In this document: positions 53,976-63,164 of the stretch, in pieces
How the letters are laid out: every line of letters begins with the position of its first letter
Numbering within the stretch: position 1 is the first letter of the stretch
Assembly: GCF_041262165.1 (NCBI RefSeq)
Contig: NZ_JBGCBY010000001.1
Coordinates: forward strand, 62,001-126,000
From: Streptacidiphilus sp041262165
Lineage (GTDB): Bacteria; Actinomycetota; Actinomycetes; Streptomycetales; Streptomycetaceae
DNA length: 64,000 bases
Direction: 5' to 3'
Position numbers and translations under genes: made by a program
Notes under the pieces: generated by a model
Told to the model about the DNA's origin: nothing
The model's input: only the letters and a program-made list of their open reading frames with translations
Databases searched by the model: none

Positions 53976-55610
53976 ATGGCTCAGGACCAGGTTTCACGGC
54001 AGGGGCAGGGGCACGGAGAGGGGAGTCCGGCGGACGGTGGGACCGACGCCGATCCGGACGCCCAACTGATCCGGACGCCGCGCGAGATCCGGATCGTGCT
54101 CAGCGGTCTGCTGATCGCGATGCTGCTCGCCATGCTCGACAACATGATCGTGGGCACGGCCATGCCGACTATCGTCGGCGACCTGGGCGGCGTCAACCAT
54201 CTCTCCTGGGTGGTCACCTCCTACATCCTGGCGACCACCGCCTCCACCCCCATCTGGGGCAAGCTCGGCGACCTCTACGGTCGCAAGGGCATCTTCATGG
54301 CCTCGATCGTGATCTTCCTGGCCGGATCCGCGCTGTCCGGGCTCTCCCAGAACATGAACGAGCTGATCGCCTTCCGCGCCGTCCAGGGCCTGGGCGCCGG
54401 CGGCCTGATCGTCGGCGTGATGTCGATCATGGGTGCGCTGGTCCCGCCGCGCGACCGCGGCAAGTACCAGGGCATGTTCGCCGCGGTGATGGCCGTCGCG
54501 ATGATCGGCGGACCGCTGGTCGGCGGTGCCATCACCGACCACCTCAGCTGGCACTGGATCTTCTACATCAACCTGCCGCTGGGTGCGTTGGCCCTGGTCG
54601 TCATCGCCCTCACCCTGCATCTGCCGCAGTACCGGTCCAGCGCGCGGATCGACTACGCCGGGGCGGGACTGCTCACCGTCGGCATCGTCGCCCTGGTCCT
54701 GGTCACCACCTGGGGCGGCCAGACCTACTCCTGGGGGTCCTGGCAGATCGCCGGGCTGCTGGTGCTCGCGGCGGTGACCCTGGCCGGATTCCTGCGGGTG
54801 GAGCAGCGGGTGCAGCAGCGCGGCGAGGAGCCGGTGCTGCCGCTGCACGTGTTCCGCAGCCGCAACTTCAGCCTGATCTGCGGCCTCGGCTTCGTCGTGG
54901 GCTTCGTGATGTTCGGCGCGATCACCTTCCTGCCGCTGTATCAGCAGAGCGTTCAGGGTGCGTCCGCCACCAACTCCGGACTGCTGCTGATGCCGATGAT
55001 GCTGGGGATGCTGGTGGTGTCGCTGGTCGTCGGCCAGGCCGTCACCCGCACCGGTCGCTACAAGATCTACCCGGTGGTCGGCACGCTGGTGATGACTGGC
55101 GGGATGCTGCTGCTGTCCCGACTGGACGTCGGCACCAGCCGCGTCGTCTCGGCGCTGTTCATGGTGGTGCTCGGGGCGGGGATGGGCTTCCTGATGCAGA
55201 TCACCATGCTGGTGGCGCAGAACAGTGTCGCGCTCCGGGACATCGGCGTCGCCTCCAGCAGTTCCACCTTCTTCCGCACCATCGGCGGATCCTTCGGGGT
55301 GTCGCTGTTCGGCGCACTGTTCAGCTCGCGGGTGACCCACACCATGTCGGCGCGGCTGGGCACGGGCGGCGGCAAGGCCGTCGCCGGGCACGCGCAACTG
55401 ACGCCCGCGATGCTCGGACACCTGCCGGCACCGGTACGGGACGCGTACAACCATGCTGTGGCGAGCGGGGTGCAGAGCATCTTCCTCTGGGGCGCGCTGA
55501 TCAGCGCGGTGGGCATCGCGCTGGCGGTGTTCCTGGTGGAGGTGCCGCTGCGGTCCGCGCCCGAGCCGGCCGCGGACACCGTGCCGGTGGTCGCCACCGC
55601 GGAGGCATAG
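53976..55610 (+). CDS. DHA2-family MFS drug efflux transporter (14 TM)
   Basis: The 544-residue membrane protein has about 14 helices, the DHA2 type. Motif A is GKLGDLYGRKGIFM and motif C-like GGPLVGGAITDHLSWHW follows. ATG 53976 comes after GGGGAGAG. The N-terminal 35 residues are hydrophilic and Gln/Asp/Gly-rich. It exchanges protons for drugs or dyes, by family. The divergent TetR gene probably controls it. Confidence 0.93.
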   Translation: MAQDQVSRQGQGHGEGSPADGGTDADPDAQLIRTPREIRIVLSGLLIAMLLAMLDNMIVGTAMPTIVGDLGGVNHLSWVVTSYILATTASTPIWGKLGDLYGRKGIFMASIVIFLAGSALSGLSQNMNELIAFRAVQGLGAGGLIVGVMSIMGALVPPRDRGKYQGMFAAVMAVAMIGGPLVGGAITDHLSWHWIFYINLPLGALALVVIALTLHLPQYRSSARIDYAGAGLLTVGIVALVLVTTWGGQTYSWGSWQIAGLLVLAAVTLAGFLRVEQRVQQRGEEPVLPLHVFRSRNFSLICGLGFVVGFVMFGAITFLPLYQQSVQGASATNSGLLLMPMMLGMLVVSLVVGQAVTRTGRYKIYPVVGTLVMTGGMLLLSRLDVGTSRVVSALFMVVLGAGMGFLMQITMLVAQNSVALRDIGVASSSSTFFRTIGGSFGVSLFGALFSSRVTHTMSARLGTGGGKAVAGHAQLTPAMLGHLPAPVRDAYNHAVASGVQSIFLWGALISAVGIALAVFLVEVPLRSAPEPAADTVPVVATAEA

Positions 55611-55652
55611 CCGGCCACAGGCAGCCGGGGACAGGCCGGGCTCACCCCTGCC

Positions 55653-56555
55653 TCAGCCCGGCAGGCGGTACACGCCGGGCCCGATCGGCTCGACCAGCCC
55701 GTCCGCGACCAGGCCGTCCAGGGCGCGGGCGCGCTGCACGGCGTCCGGCCAGACCGCGTCCAGCGCGGACTGCGGGACCTCGGCGTGTGCCTCGCGGAGT
55801 ACCGCCAGCAGCTTGCCGCGCACCTGACGGTCCGTCCCCGCGTAGGTCTGGCCACGGCGCGGAGGACCGTCGTGCGCCGGGCGGCCGGCCAGCAGCCAGG
55901 CGCAGCTCGCCGCCACCGGGCAGCGGGCGCAGTCCGGCGTGCGGGCGGTGCAGACCAGCGCGCCCAGTTCCATGACGGCGACCGCCCAGGTCGCGGCGGT
56001 CTCCGGCTCCTCGGGCAGTAGCTCCGTCGCGGTACGGCGCTCGGCGGCCGTGGTCGCCGTGGAGGGGAACTCGCGGCCGTCGACCAGGCGGGCGAGGACG
56101 CGGCGGACGTTGGTGTCCAGGACGGTGTGCCGCTGCCGGTACGCGAACGAGGCCACGGCGGCGGCGGTGTACTCGCCGACGCCGGGCAGGTCGAGCAGCG
56201 CGGCGTGGTCGGTGGGGACCAGGCCGCCGTGCTGCTCGGTGATCGCCGTCGCGGCGGCGTGCAGCCGCAACGCGCGGCGCGGGTAGCCGAGGCGTCCCCA
56301 CGCACGGACGGCCTCGCCCGGCGCCGCGGCGGCGAGCGCGGCCGGGGTGGGCCAGCGCTCCATCCAGTCCGCGTACATGGGCAGCACCCGCTTCACGGGG
56401 GTCTGCTGGAGCATGAACTCACTGACCATCACCGCCCAGGCGCCGGCGGCTGGCTCCCGCCAGGGAAGTTGCCGCGCGTTCGCGGCGTACCAGGCGAGAA
56501 CTGTGCGATGGAGGCGTTGAGTCCCGGTCGAGGCTCGTGTCAGGGCTTCAGTCAT
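55653..56555 (-). CDS. mutY: A/G-specific adenine glycosylase
   Basis: The 300-residue DNA repair enzyme removes adenine paired with 8-oxoguanine. The HhH-GPD domain has catalytic Glu46 (SEFMLQQTP), the LPGVGEYTAAAV hairpin and Asp147 (LDTNVRR). The [4Fe-4S] cysteines 202, 209, 212 and 218 have C-X6-C-X2-C-X5-C spacing. It lacks the MutT-like C-terminal domain found in longer MutY proteins and ends with a short wHTH-like tail. ATG 56555 follows GGAG by five bases; a longer frame upstream is a shadow. Confidence 0.94.
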   Translation of the reverse strand: MTEALTRASTGTQRLHRTVLAWYAANARQLPWREPAAGAWAVMVSEFMLQQTPVKRVLPMYADWMERWPTPAALAAAAPGEAVRAWGRLGYPRRALRLHAAATAITEQHGGLVPTDHAALLDLPGVGEYTAAAVASFAYRQRHTVLDTNVRRVLARLVDGREFPSTATTAAERRTATELLPEEPETAATWAVAVMELGALVCTARTPDCARCPVAASCAWLLAGRPAHDGPPRRGQTYAGTDRQVRGKLLAVLREAHAEVPQSALDAVWPDAVQRARALDGLVADGLVEPIGPGVYRLPG

Positions 56556-56714
56556 GGCGACTCCGATCCTCGCACACGCGCGGTCAGTGCTCGGTGACCG
56601 GAATGGCCCTGGTAAACCATCCGAACGGACGATCCGCACGATCATGTGAAAGAAGGGGCCGCAGGTACGGCGGTGTTGCTCTGGCCGGGGGTTGATCTCT
56701 CGTAAGGTTTGCTC

Positions 56715-57581
56715 GTGCCTTCCTTGCGCAATCCCGTCGGGCCGCTGCCCTCGTCCATCTACTGGCGGCGGCGCCTTGTCGTGCTGGCGGTCTTCGCCGC
56801 CGTGCTGGCCCTGCTCGTGTGGCTGCTGACCGGCGGTGGCGGAAAGAAGTCCGGAGCGACCGCTCCGACGTCGCACCCGATCACCTCGATCACACCGGGG
56901 CCGACCGGCTCGGGCGGCGGTGGTTCCAGTGACGGGTCCACCTCGGCCGGAGCGGGCAGCAGCGGGAGCCCGTCCGCGAGCGCCTCGGCGAGCGCCCCGG
57001 CGGGGACCAACGGCGGCACCGTCGTCCCGGTGACCGGCGGCGGGTCCGGCGGCAGCGGTGGCACCGGCAGCACCGGCGGCGGCAGCACAACCAAGGGGAG
57101 TGGTGGCAGCGCGAGTGGCGGCAGCGGGTCCGCTCCGCCGGCGAACGCCGCCGGAACCATGAACCTGCCCGTCTGCGCCGCCGCCGACGTGGAGCTGTCG
57201 CTGACCAGCGCCGAGCAGACCTACAGCTCCTCCCAGTGGCCCACCTTCCAGCTGGCCATCACCAACACCAGCGGTGCGGCCTGCCGGGTCGACCTGGGCG
57301 CCAAGTCCGCGGTGATCACCGTCAGCAGCGACGCCAACAGCCATGTCTGGTCATCCGGGGACTGCCCGAAGGTGTCCGCGGCGCAGTGGTACGCCGTGCC
57401 CGCCTCCAGCACCCCGCTGACCGCGGTGTTCCAGTGGGCCCGCACCACCTCCGCCCCCGGCTGCGTGCCGGGTAGCGGTGGCAGCGCGGCGGGGGCCGGG
57501 ACGTATGTCGCCCGGGTCGGCGTCCAGGGCGTGACGGTCCAGCCCTCGCACCAGTTCAAGCTCGCGCCGTTCGGCAGTTGA
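56715..57581 (+). CDS. membrane-anchored protein with Gly/Ser-rich stalk, unknown function
   Basis: The 288-residue protein has a short cytosolic N-terminus and one membrane helix (about 22-40). A Gly/Ser/Thr-rich stalk (about 42-145) leads to an external domain (about 150-288) with four cysteines. The domain alternates hydrophobic residues like a beta sandwich (DUF4232-type pattern). I recall it as a neighbour of disA in Streptomyces. GTG 56715 is the start. It diverges from mutY and converges on disA. Confidence 0.75.
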   Translation: MPSLRNPVGPLPSSIYWRRRLVVLAVFAAVLALLVWLLTGGGGKKSGATAPTSHPITSITPGPTGSGGGGSSDGSTSAGAGSSGSPSASASASAPAGTNGGTVVPVTGGGSGGSGGTGSTGGGSTTKGSGGSASGGSGSAPPANAAGTMNLPVCAAADVELSLTSAEQTYSSSQWPTFQLAITNTSGAACRVDLGAKSAVITVSSDANSHVWSSGDCPKVSAAQWYAVPASSTPLTAVFQWARTTSAPGCVPGSGGSAAGAGTYVARVGVQGVTVQPSHQFKLAPFGS

Positions 57582-57600
57582 CGCTCCCCGGATCGTCAGG

Positions 57601-57643
57601 TCCGCCGACCCCGGCGGCGGGACCTCCGCCGGGGTCGGCGGGA
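57601..57643. terminator. bidirectional terminator between the stalk protein and disA
   Basis: Bases 57601-57617 pair with 57626-57643 over 17 bp with one bulged G. It lies between two convergent genes, three bases from the disA stop. Confidence 0.8.
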
Positions 57644-57645
57644 CG

Positions 57646-58752
57646 TCAGACGTAACGCTCGAGGATCGACGACTCGGCGAGCCGCGACAGGCCCTCCCGC
57701 ACCGAACGGGCCCGCGACTCGCCGACTCCCTCGACGGTCTGCAGATCGTCGATGCTGGCCGCGAGCAGCTTCTGCAGTCCGCCGAAGTGCTCGACCAGGC
57801 GCTCGATGACAGTGTTGGGGAGCCGGGGGACCTTCGCCAGCAGCCGGTAGCCGCGCGGGCTGACGGCGGAGTCCAGCGCTTCCGGGGTGCCCGGGTAGCC
57901 GAGGGCCTTCGCCACCGTCTGCAGCTCCAGCAGTTCGGTGTGGGTGAGCGCTTCCAGGCCGTCGAGGACCTCCTGGACGGTACGGCCGCGCTTGGCGGCG
58001 CGCTCGGGGAAGTAGTCGCGGGCGACGAGCTCACGCTCGGGCTCGACGCCGGCGATCAGCTCGTCGAGCTGGAGCGACAACAGCCGCCCGTCCGTGCCCA
58101 GTTCCAGGACGTAGCCCGCGATCTCGCCGGCGATCAGCCGGACCATCTCCAGCCGCTGTACCACCGCCGCCACATCACGGACCGTCACCAGGTCCTCGAT
58201 CTCCAACGCGGACAGGGTGCCCGCGACCTCGTCGAGCCGCAGCTTGTACCGCTCCAGTGTGGCCAGCGCCTGGTTGGCGCGGGACAGGATCGCCGCTGAG
58301 TCCTCGATGACCCGGCGAACGCCGTTGACGTAGAGGGCGATCAACCGCATGGACTGGCTGACCGAGACGACCGGGAAGCCGGTCTGCTTGTTGACGCGTT
58401 CGGCGGTGCGGTGCCGAGTGCCGGTCTCCTCGGTGGGGATGGTGGCGTCCGGGACGAGCTGGACGCCCGCGCGGACGATTCGGGTGATGTCCTTGTCGAG
58501 GACGACCGCGCCGTCGAGCTTGCAGAGCTCGCGCAGTCGGGTCGCGGAGAACTCCACATCGAGGACAAAGCCGCCAGTGCTGAGCGACTCCACCGTCTTG
58601 TCGAAACCGACGACGATCAACCCGCCCGTACGGCCGCGCAGGACGCGCTCCAGGCCGTCGCGCAGGGGGGTGCCAGGGGCTACGGCGCTGAGCGAGGCTC
58701 GCATCAGGGCCTCCTCGCGGGAGGAGCGATCCGCCCGGTCGTTGGCTGCCAC
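57646..58752 (-). CDS. disA: DNA integrity scanning diadenylate cyclase
   Basis: The 368-residue octameric enzyme joins two ATP into c-di-AMP and scans DNA for branched structures. The DAC domain (about 10-150) has the catalytic DGA (80-82) and RHR (113-115) motifs. A helical linker and a C-terminal HhH DNA-binding domain (about 300-368, with VEGVGESRARSVREGL) follow. It lies downstream of radA on the same strand, a pairing conserved in many Gram-positive bacteria. c-di-AMP controls osmotic and cell-wall processes in Streptomyces. Confidence 0.96.
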   Translation of the reverse strand: MAANDRADRSSREEALMRASLSAVAPGTPLRDGLERVLRGRTGGLIVVGFDKTVESLSTGGFVLDVEFSATRLRELCKLDGAVVLDKDITRIVRAGVQLVPDATIPTEETGTRHRTAERVNKQTGFPVVSVSQSMRLIALYVNGVRRVIEDSAAILSRANQALATLERYKLRLDEVAGTLSALEIEDLVTVRDVAAVVQRLEMVRLIAGEIAGYVLELGTDGRLLSLQLDELIAGVEPERELVARDYFPERAAKRGRTVQEVLDGLEALTHTELLELQTVAKALGYPGTPEALDSAVSPRGYRLLAKVPRLPNTVIERLVEHFGGLQKLLAASIDDLQTVEGVGESRARSVREGLSRLAESSILERYV

Positions 58753-58851
58753 GGGGACGACTCCTCCGGTGGGGTGCGGTGTGCGCGTATGAGTTTACCG
58801 GTGGGTGCGCCGAGGCGTGCCTGGTTATTGACGTGAGCCTGCAGCGAGAGG

Positions 58852-60381
58852 TCAGACCGGGTCGATCGGGTCCCATCCGTTCATCAGTTCGGCGGCGTCG
58901 TCGGGGATGTCGGCGGCGACGTCGGCATAGGCGGCCACGGCGCGCTGGGCGGCGTCCTTCGGCCGTGCGCCGTTGCGTCCCCCCTCTGCCTTGGCGCGCG
59001 AGCGGGCCCGGCCGCCGCTGCCCGGGATCGCGGACAGGGCCTCGGCGATGTTGGCGACCTCGGTCACCCGCATTCCCGCGGGGACCTTGCCGGGCTCCGG
59101 TGGGACCAGGGCGTGCGTGAAGCCGAGCCGGGCCGCCTCGGCGAGCCGACGCTCCACCCCGGTGACCCGGCGCACTTCGCCCGCGAGGCCGACCTCGCCG
59201 ATCGCGACCAGATTCGGCGGCAGGGGCGTGTCGGCGGCGGAACTGGCCACGGACAGGGCGATGGCCAGGTCGGCGGCGGGCTCGGTGAGCTTCACCCCGC
59301 CCACCGTCGCGGTGTAGATGTCGAGTTTGCCCACGCGGACCCCGCCGTGCCGCTCGACCACGGCCAGGATCATCGCGATCCGCGGCGACTCCAGACCCGA
59401 GGTGGTGCGCCGGGGGGACGGGATCTGCGAGTCCACCATCAGCGCCTGCACCTCGGCGACGAGCGGGCGGCGGCCCTCCAGAGTGACGGTCAGGCAGGTG
59501 CCGGGGACCGGTTTGTCACGCTTCGTCAGGAAAAGTCCGGACGGATCGGCGACACCGGTGATCCCGGAGTCGTGCAGCTCGAAGCAGCCGACCTCGTCCG
59601 TCGCCCCGTAGCGGTTCTTGACGCCCCGGATGATCCGCAGCCGGGCGTGTCGGTCGCCCTCGAAGTGCAGGACCACGTCCACCAGGTGCTCCAGTAGGCG
59701 CGGGCCGGCGATCGAGCCGTCCTTGGTGACGTGGCCGACCAGCAGCGTCGACATCGCACGGGCCTTGGACACCCGGATCAGCGCGGCGGTCACCTCGCGG
59801 ATCTGGGCCGGGCCGCCGGGGGCGCTCTCCAGCTGGGCCGAGGAGATGGTCTGCACCGAGTCCAGGATCAGCAGCGAGGGCTGCACCTGTTCGATATGGC
59901 CGAGGACGGCGGCGAGGTCGGTCTCCGCCGCGAGGTAGAGGTGCGGGGAGAGGGCGTCGATCCGGTCCGCGCGCAGCCGGACCTGGCTCGCCGACTCCTC
60001 CCCGGTGATGTAGAGGGTGCGGTGGGCCTCGCTGGCGGCCTTCGCGGCGACGTCGAGCAGCAGCGTGGACTTGCCCACGCCCGGCTCGCCCGCGAGCAGC
60101 GCCACCGCCCCGGGGACCAGGCCGCCGCCGAGCACGCGGTCGAGCTCGTCGATGTTGGTCGGCCGGGAGGCGGCGACCCTCGCGTCCACCTGCCCGATCG
60201 GGCGCGCGGCACTGGTCACCGGACCGGCCGCGGTCGTCCGGACCGGCACCGCGCCGTACTCCTCGATGGTGCCCCAGGCATTGCACTCGGTGCAGCGACC
60301 GGTCCACTTGGGCGGCGTGGAGCCGCACTCCGTACAGCGGTACGAAGCGCGGGTCTTGGACGAGGACGATCGGGCTGCCAT
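58852..60381 (-). CDS. radA: DNA repair protein RadA (Sms)
   Basis: The 509-residue branch-migration helicase helps recombinational repair. An N-terminal C4 zinc finger (Cys16, 19, 30, 33) precedes a RecA-like ATPase with Walker A GEPGVGKST (98-106) and the RadA-specific KNRYG (255-259). A LonC-like domain follows. The C-terminus adds about 50 Arg/Ala-rich residues. The start is ATG 60381. Its stop is 100 bases before disA, so the two may be cotranscribed. Confidence 0.96.
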   Translation of the reverse strand: MAARSSSSKTRASYRCTECGSTPPKWTGRCTECNAWGTIEEYGAVPVRTTAAGPVTSAARPIGQVDARVAASRPTNIDELDRVLGGGLVPGAVALLAGEPGVGKSTLLLDVAAKAASEAHRTLYITGEESASQVRLRADRIDALSPHLYLAAETDLAAVLGHIEQVQPSLLILDSVQTISSAQLESAPGGPAQIREVTAALIRVSKARAMSTLLVGHVTKDGSIAGPRLLEHLVDVVLHFEGDRHARLRIIRGVKNRYGATDEVGCFELHDSGITGVADPSGLFLTKRDKPVPGTCLTVTLEGRRPLVAEVQALMVDSQIPSPRRTTSGLESPRIAMILAVVERHGGVRVGKLDIYTATVGGVKLTEPAADLAIALSVASSAADTPLPPNLVAIGEVGLAGEVRRVTGVERRLAEAARLGFTHALVPPEPGKVPAGMRVTEVANIAEALSAIPGSGGRARSRAKAEGGRNGARPKDAAQRAVAAYADVAADIPDDAAELMNGWDPIDPV

Positions 60382-60488
60382 GCGCTGAACGCTACAGCCG
60401 ACCACTGACATCGATGGCCGGTCACCCGAAAGGGGTATCCAGGACGCATCCGCCCATCAGCGCCCATGTTCCGCTCTAACGTCGAGGA

Positions 60489-62399
60489 GTGACCACCGAC
60501 TCGCAGGCCAGAGCCGTTCCCCGGCCCCGCGCCCCACTCGCCCCGCCGAGCGGTGGCGGACCTGGCGGCGGCCTTCGGGACAGCCAGTACGGAACCGACC
60601 AGTACCGAACCGACCAGGACAGACGAGACCAGGACAGACGAGAGCACGACAGACGAGAGCACGACAGACGAGAGCACGGCAGAGCCGAGCAGAGAGCGGG
60701 GAGCCCGCGGTCGACCGGCGCCCGCGCCCTGGAGGAGGCATGGGAGCGGCTGGGCGACGCCCTCTTCACCTACTGCCTCTCGGTGCTCTGCGACCAGGAC
60801 GAGGCGCTGTCCGCGGTCCGCGAGGTGCGGCAGCTGTCGGTCCGGCACCGCCGGCGGCTGCGCCGCCCCGAGCTCCAACGTGCCTGGCTGTACGCGCTGG
60901 CACGGCACGTCTGCCTGCTCCGGATGGAGGCCGAGCCGATCCGGGTCACGCCCGCACGGATGACGGGCCGTCACACCACGCAGCACTCGCGGCTCGCTCG
61001 CCTGTCCTGGCCCGAGGCCGCCGGGGTGGCCCCCGCGCAACGGGAGGCGCTGGAGCTCGCCGGACGGCATGGTCTGGACACCCATGAGCTGGCGGCCGTC
61101 GTCGACCTGCGCCCCGATCAGGCCGGCGCGCTGCTGGCGCAGGCGGTGTGCGAGCTGGAACGTACGGCGGCGGCACTGGCCGTGCTCAAGGCCGGGGACT
61201 GCCCGGAGCTGGCCCGGCTCGGCCGGGAGCGCGGCGCCGTGCTGGGGGCCGCGCTGCGCGGCGAGTTGGTGCGGCACGTGGACGACTGCCCGACCTGTCG
61301 GGGTACGGCGGAGCGGGCGGCGGCGGCCGGGCCCTGGCCCGGTACCTTCCGTGCGCCCGGAGCGCTGCGGCTGGTCGAGGCGCCTGCGGAGGCCTGGCAG
61401 CAGGAGGCCGCGGAGGGCTTCTTCGCCTCGCTGGGCGCGGGACGACTCGGCACGTCCTCCGGGGTACGGTCCGAGGCCGCGTCCGCAGCCGCCGAGCCGC
61501 GCTTTGACCGTCGTGGTTTTCCGGTCCACCGCACCGTCCGCTCGGAACGGGCGACGATGCTGAGGCAGCGGGCGATGACCAGCTCGGTCATCGCCATGGT
61601 GGTCGCCGCCCCGGTGGTCGCCATGTGGGCGACACATCACGGCCACGCGGGGGCGCAGGCCCCGGTGTCGCCGGTGTCCTCGGTGCGGGTCGACACCTCG
61701 GCGGCGGACAACCCGTCAGACGCCAGAGCACCGTACGGGAATGGAGCCGTGCTGCCGCCTGCCGGGCCGAGGTCGGCCCCGACGGTCCAGGGCCACCACG
61801 GGGCCGATCTCGGCCTGCCCGATCCCGGCGGGGCGACGGCCCCGGCCGGTTCCGCGGTTCCCCCCGCCGCCGGCCCCGGGCCGGTCGCAGCCGCTCCGGG
61901 ACGGCTGACCGTCACCGCGGGCGAGATGGGCGGCCGCACGGTCATCACCCTCGTCAACACCGGTGGCACGGAGGTGAGCTGGCGGGCCGCCGCGACCGCG
62001 CGCTGGCTGCGGCTGAGCCGCGCCTCGGGGACGCTCGCGCCGGGCGAGCGGCTCACCCTCCTGGTCACCGTGGACGAGGCGGCCACACCCGCCGACCCCT
62101 GGTCCGCGCAGGTCACCATCGGACCGTCCGCCGGCCCCTCCACGGCCGTGGTCACACTCCAGGGGCCCGGTACGGGCGGTGGCCGCCGGGGAGTACCGCC
62201 GCCGACCGCGCCCCCCTCCACTGCTCCCCCCTCCGCCACACCCACACCGTCGCCCACCGACCCCTCCCCCTCCGGTTCGCCGACCCCCAGCACGCACCCG
62301 ACGCCGACCCCCACCACTCCGGCGGGCACTCCCACGGCCGCCCCGACGCCGACGACCGCGGTCTCGCCGACCGATCGCGGACACCGCCCCGCGCATTGA
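60489..62399 (+). CDS. sigma-70-like / zinc-finger / transmembrane / BACON-domain fusion protein
   Basis: The 636-residue protein has an unusual domain order. After a repetitive charged leader (residues 35-65) comes an ECF-like region 2 (about 80-150) and a region 4-like helical part (about 165-225). A zinc-finger motif HVDDCPTC (His263, Cys267, Cys270) like that of anti-sigma factors follows. One membrane helix (about 361-381) leads to an external BACON-like beta domain (about 470-560), ending in a Pro/Thr-rich tail. Sigma-like and anti-sigma-like parts are thus in one membrane-bound chain. DNA-binding residues in region 4 look eroded, so it may be a sensor rather than a working sigma factor. 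The stop lies in a 16-bp repeat array. Confidence 0.75.
   Translation: MTTDSQARAVPRPRAPLAPPSGGGPGGGLRDSQYGTDQYRTDQDRRDQDRREHDRREHDRREHGRAEQRAGSPRSTGARALEEAWERLGDALFTYCLSVLCDQDEALSAVREVRQLSVRHRRRLRRPELQRAWLYALARHVCLLRMEAEPIRVTPARMTGRHTTQHSRLARLSWPEAAGVAPAQREALELAGRHGLDTHELAAVVDLRPDQAGALLAQAVCELERTAAALAVLKAGDCPELARLGRERGAVLGAALRGELVRHVDDCPTCRGTAERAAAAGPWPGTFRAPGALRLVEAPAEAWQQEAAEGFFASLGAGRLGTSSGVRSEAASAAAEPRFDRRGFPVHRTVRSERATMLRQRAMTSSVIAMVVAAPVVAMWATHHGHAGAQAPVSPVSSVRVDTSAADNPSDARAPYGNGAVLPPAGPRSAPTVQGHHGADLGLPDPGGATAPAGSAVPPAAGPGPVAAAPGRLTVTAGEMGGRTVITLVNTGGTEVSWRAAATARWLRLSRASGTLAPGERLTLLVTVDEAATPADPWSAQVTIGPSAGPSTAVVTLQGPGTGGGRRGVPPPTAPPSTAPPSATPTPSPTDPSPSGSPTPSTHPTPTPTTPAGTPTAAPTPTTAVSPTDRGHRPAH
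60618..60677 (+). repeat. 15-bp tandem repeat, four copies, in the fusion-protein leader
   Basis: The unit GACAGACGAGAGCAC is at 60618 (variant), 60633, 60648 and 60663. It encodes DRREH repeats, giving a highly charged, probably disordered leader. The copy number could vary without changing the frame. Confidence 0.85.
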
Positions 62400-62463
62400 C
62401 CGCCCCGCGCATTGACCGTCCCGGGCATTGACCGTCCCGCGTATCGACCCACCCGCGCGTTCA
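62384..62463. repeat. 16-bp tandem repeat, five copies
   Basis: Units like CCGCCCCGCGCATTGA begin at 62384, 62400, 62416, 62432 and 62448, decaying with distance. The first copy contains the last codons and TGA stop of the fusion gene. Sixteen bases do not preserve frame, so the array would not extend the coding region. Confidence 0.85.
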
Positions 62464-62612
62464 CGGGTCCGGTGACGAGAGGGGCGGCACGAGCGCCGGA
62501 GGTCACGGTCCCGTAACGGATGCGATCCTGGTGCAGCAGGGTGATGCCTTCTTCCGTCTGGTCGGGTGCGAGCCATGACCGATACGGGCTCCTGGCCCAG
62601 GGGGAGGACGCG

Positions 62613-63164
62613 ATGCGTGCCACGGACATGGCCGAGTTCGCCGATTTCGTCCAGGCCAGGTCGTCCGCGCTGTTCCGGACCGGGCTGCTGCTGACCGGGA
62701 ACCGGGACCAGGCTGACGACCTGGTGCAGTCCACCCTGGAACGGGTCTGCCGCCAGTGGGCGCGCGTCGGCCGGGCCGAGTCCCGGGACGCCTACGCGCG
62801 CCGGATCATGGTCAACCTGGCCAACGACCGCTGGCGGGGGCTGCGGGGGCGCCGGGAGGTCCCGCTCGACGAGACCGACGCCAGGCTGGCCCCCGGGACC
62901 GGAGTCGCCGGAGCTGCTGATCCGTACCGGCAGGTGCTCCTGCGGGACGAGTTGATGCGGGTGCTGCACACGCTTCCGGTGAAGATGCGGACCGTGCTGG
63001 TCCTGCGCTACTTCGACGACCTCTCCGACGAGAGCATCGCCGATCTGATGCACATCTCCACCTCCACGGTCCGCTCGCAGGCGACCAGGGGACTGGCCAA
63101 GCTCCGCGCCGCCGTCCACGGCACAACCGACAACAGGGAGGTGCCCAGTGAACGAACCCAGTGA
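62613..63164 (+). CDS. SigE-family ECF RNA polymerase sigma factor
   Basis: The 183-residue sigma factor starts at ATG 62613 behind GGGGAGG. Region 2 (about 5-70) has FVQARSSALFRTGLLLTGNRDQADDLVQSTLERV. Region 4 (about 115-170) has LPVKMRTVLVLRYFDDLSDESIADLMHISTSTVRSQATRGL. This is the SigE-family subgroup that is common in Streptomyces. The stop overlaps the start of the next gene, probably its membrane-bound regulator. The signal is unknown. Confidence 0.93.
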   Translation: MRATDMAEFADFVQARSSALFRTGLLLTGNRDQADDLVQSTLERVCRQWARVGRAESRDAYARRIMVNLANDRWRGLRGRREVPLDETDARLAPGTGVAGAADPYRQVLLRDELMRVLHTLPVKMRTVLVLRYFDDLSDESIADLMHISTSTVRSQATRGLAKLRAAVHGTTDNREVPSERTQ

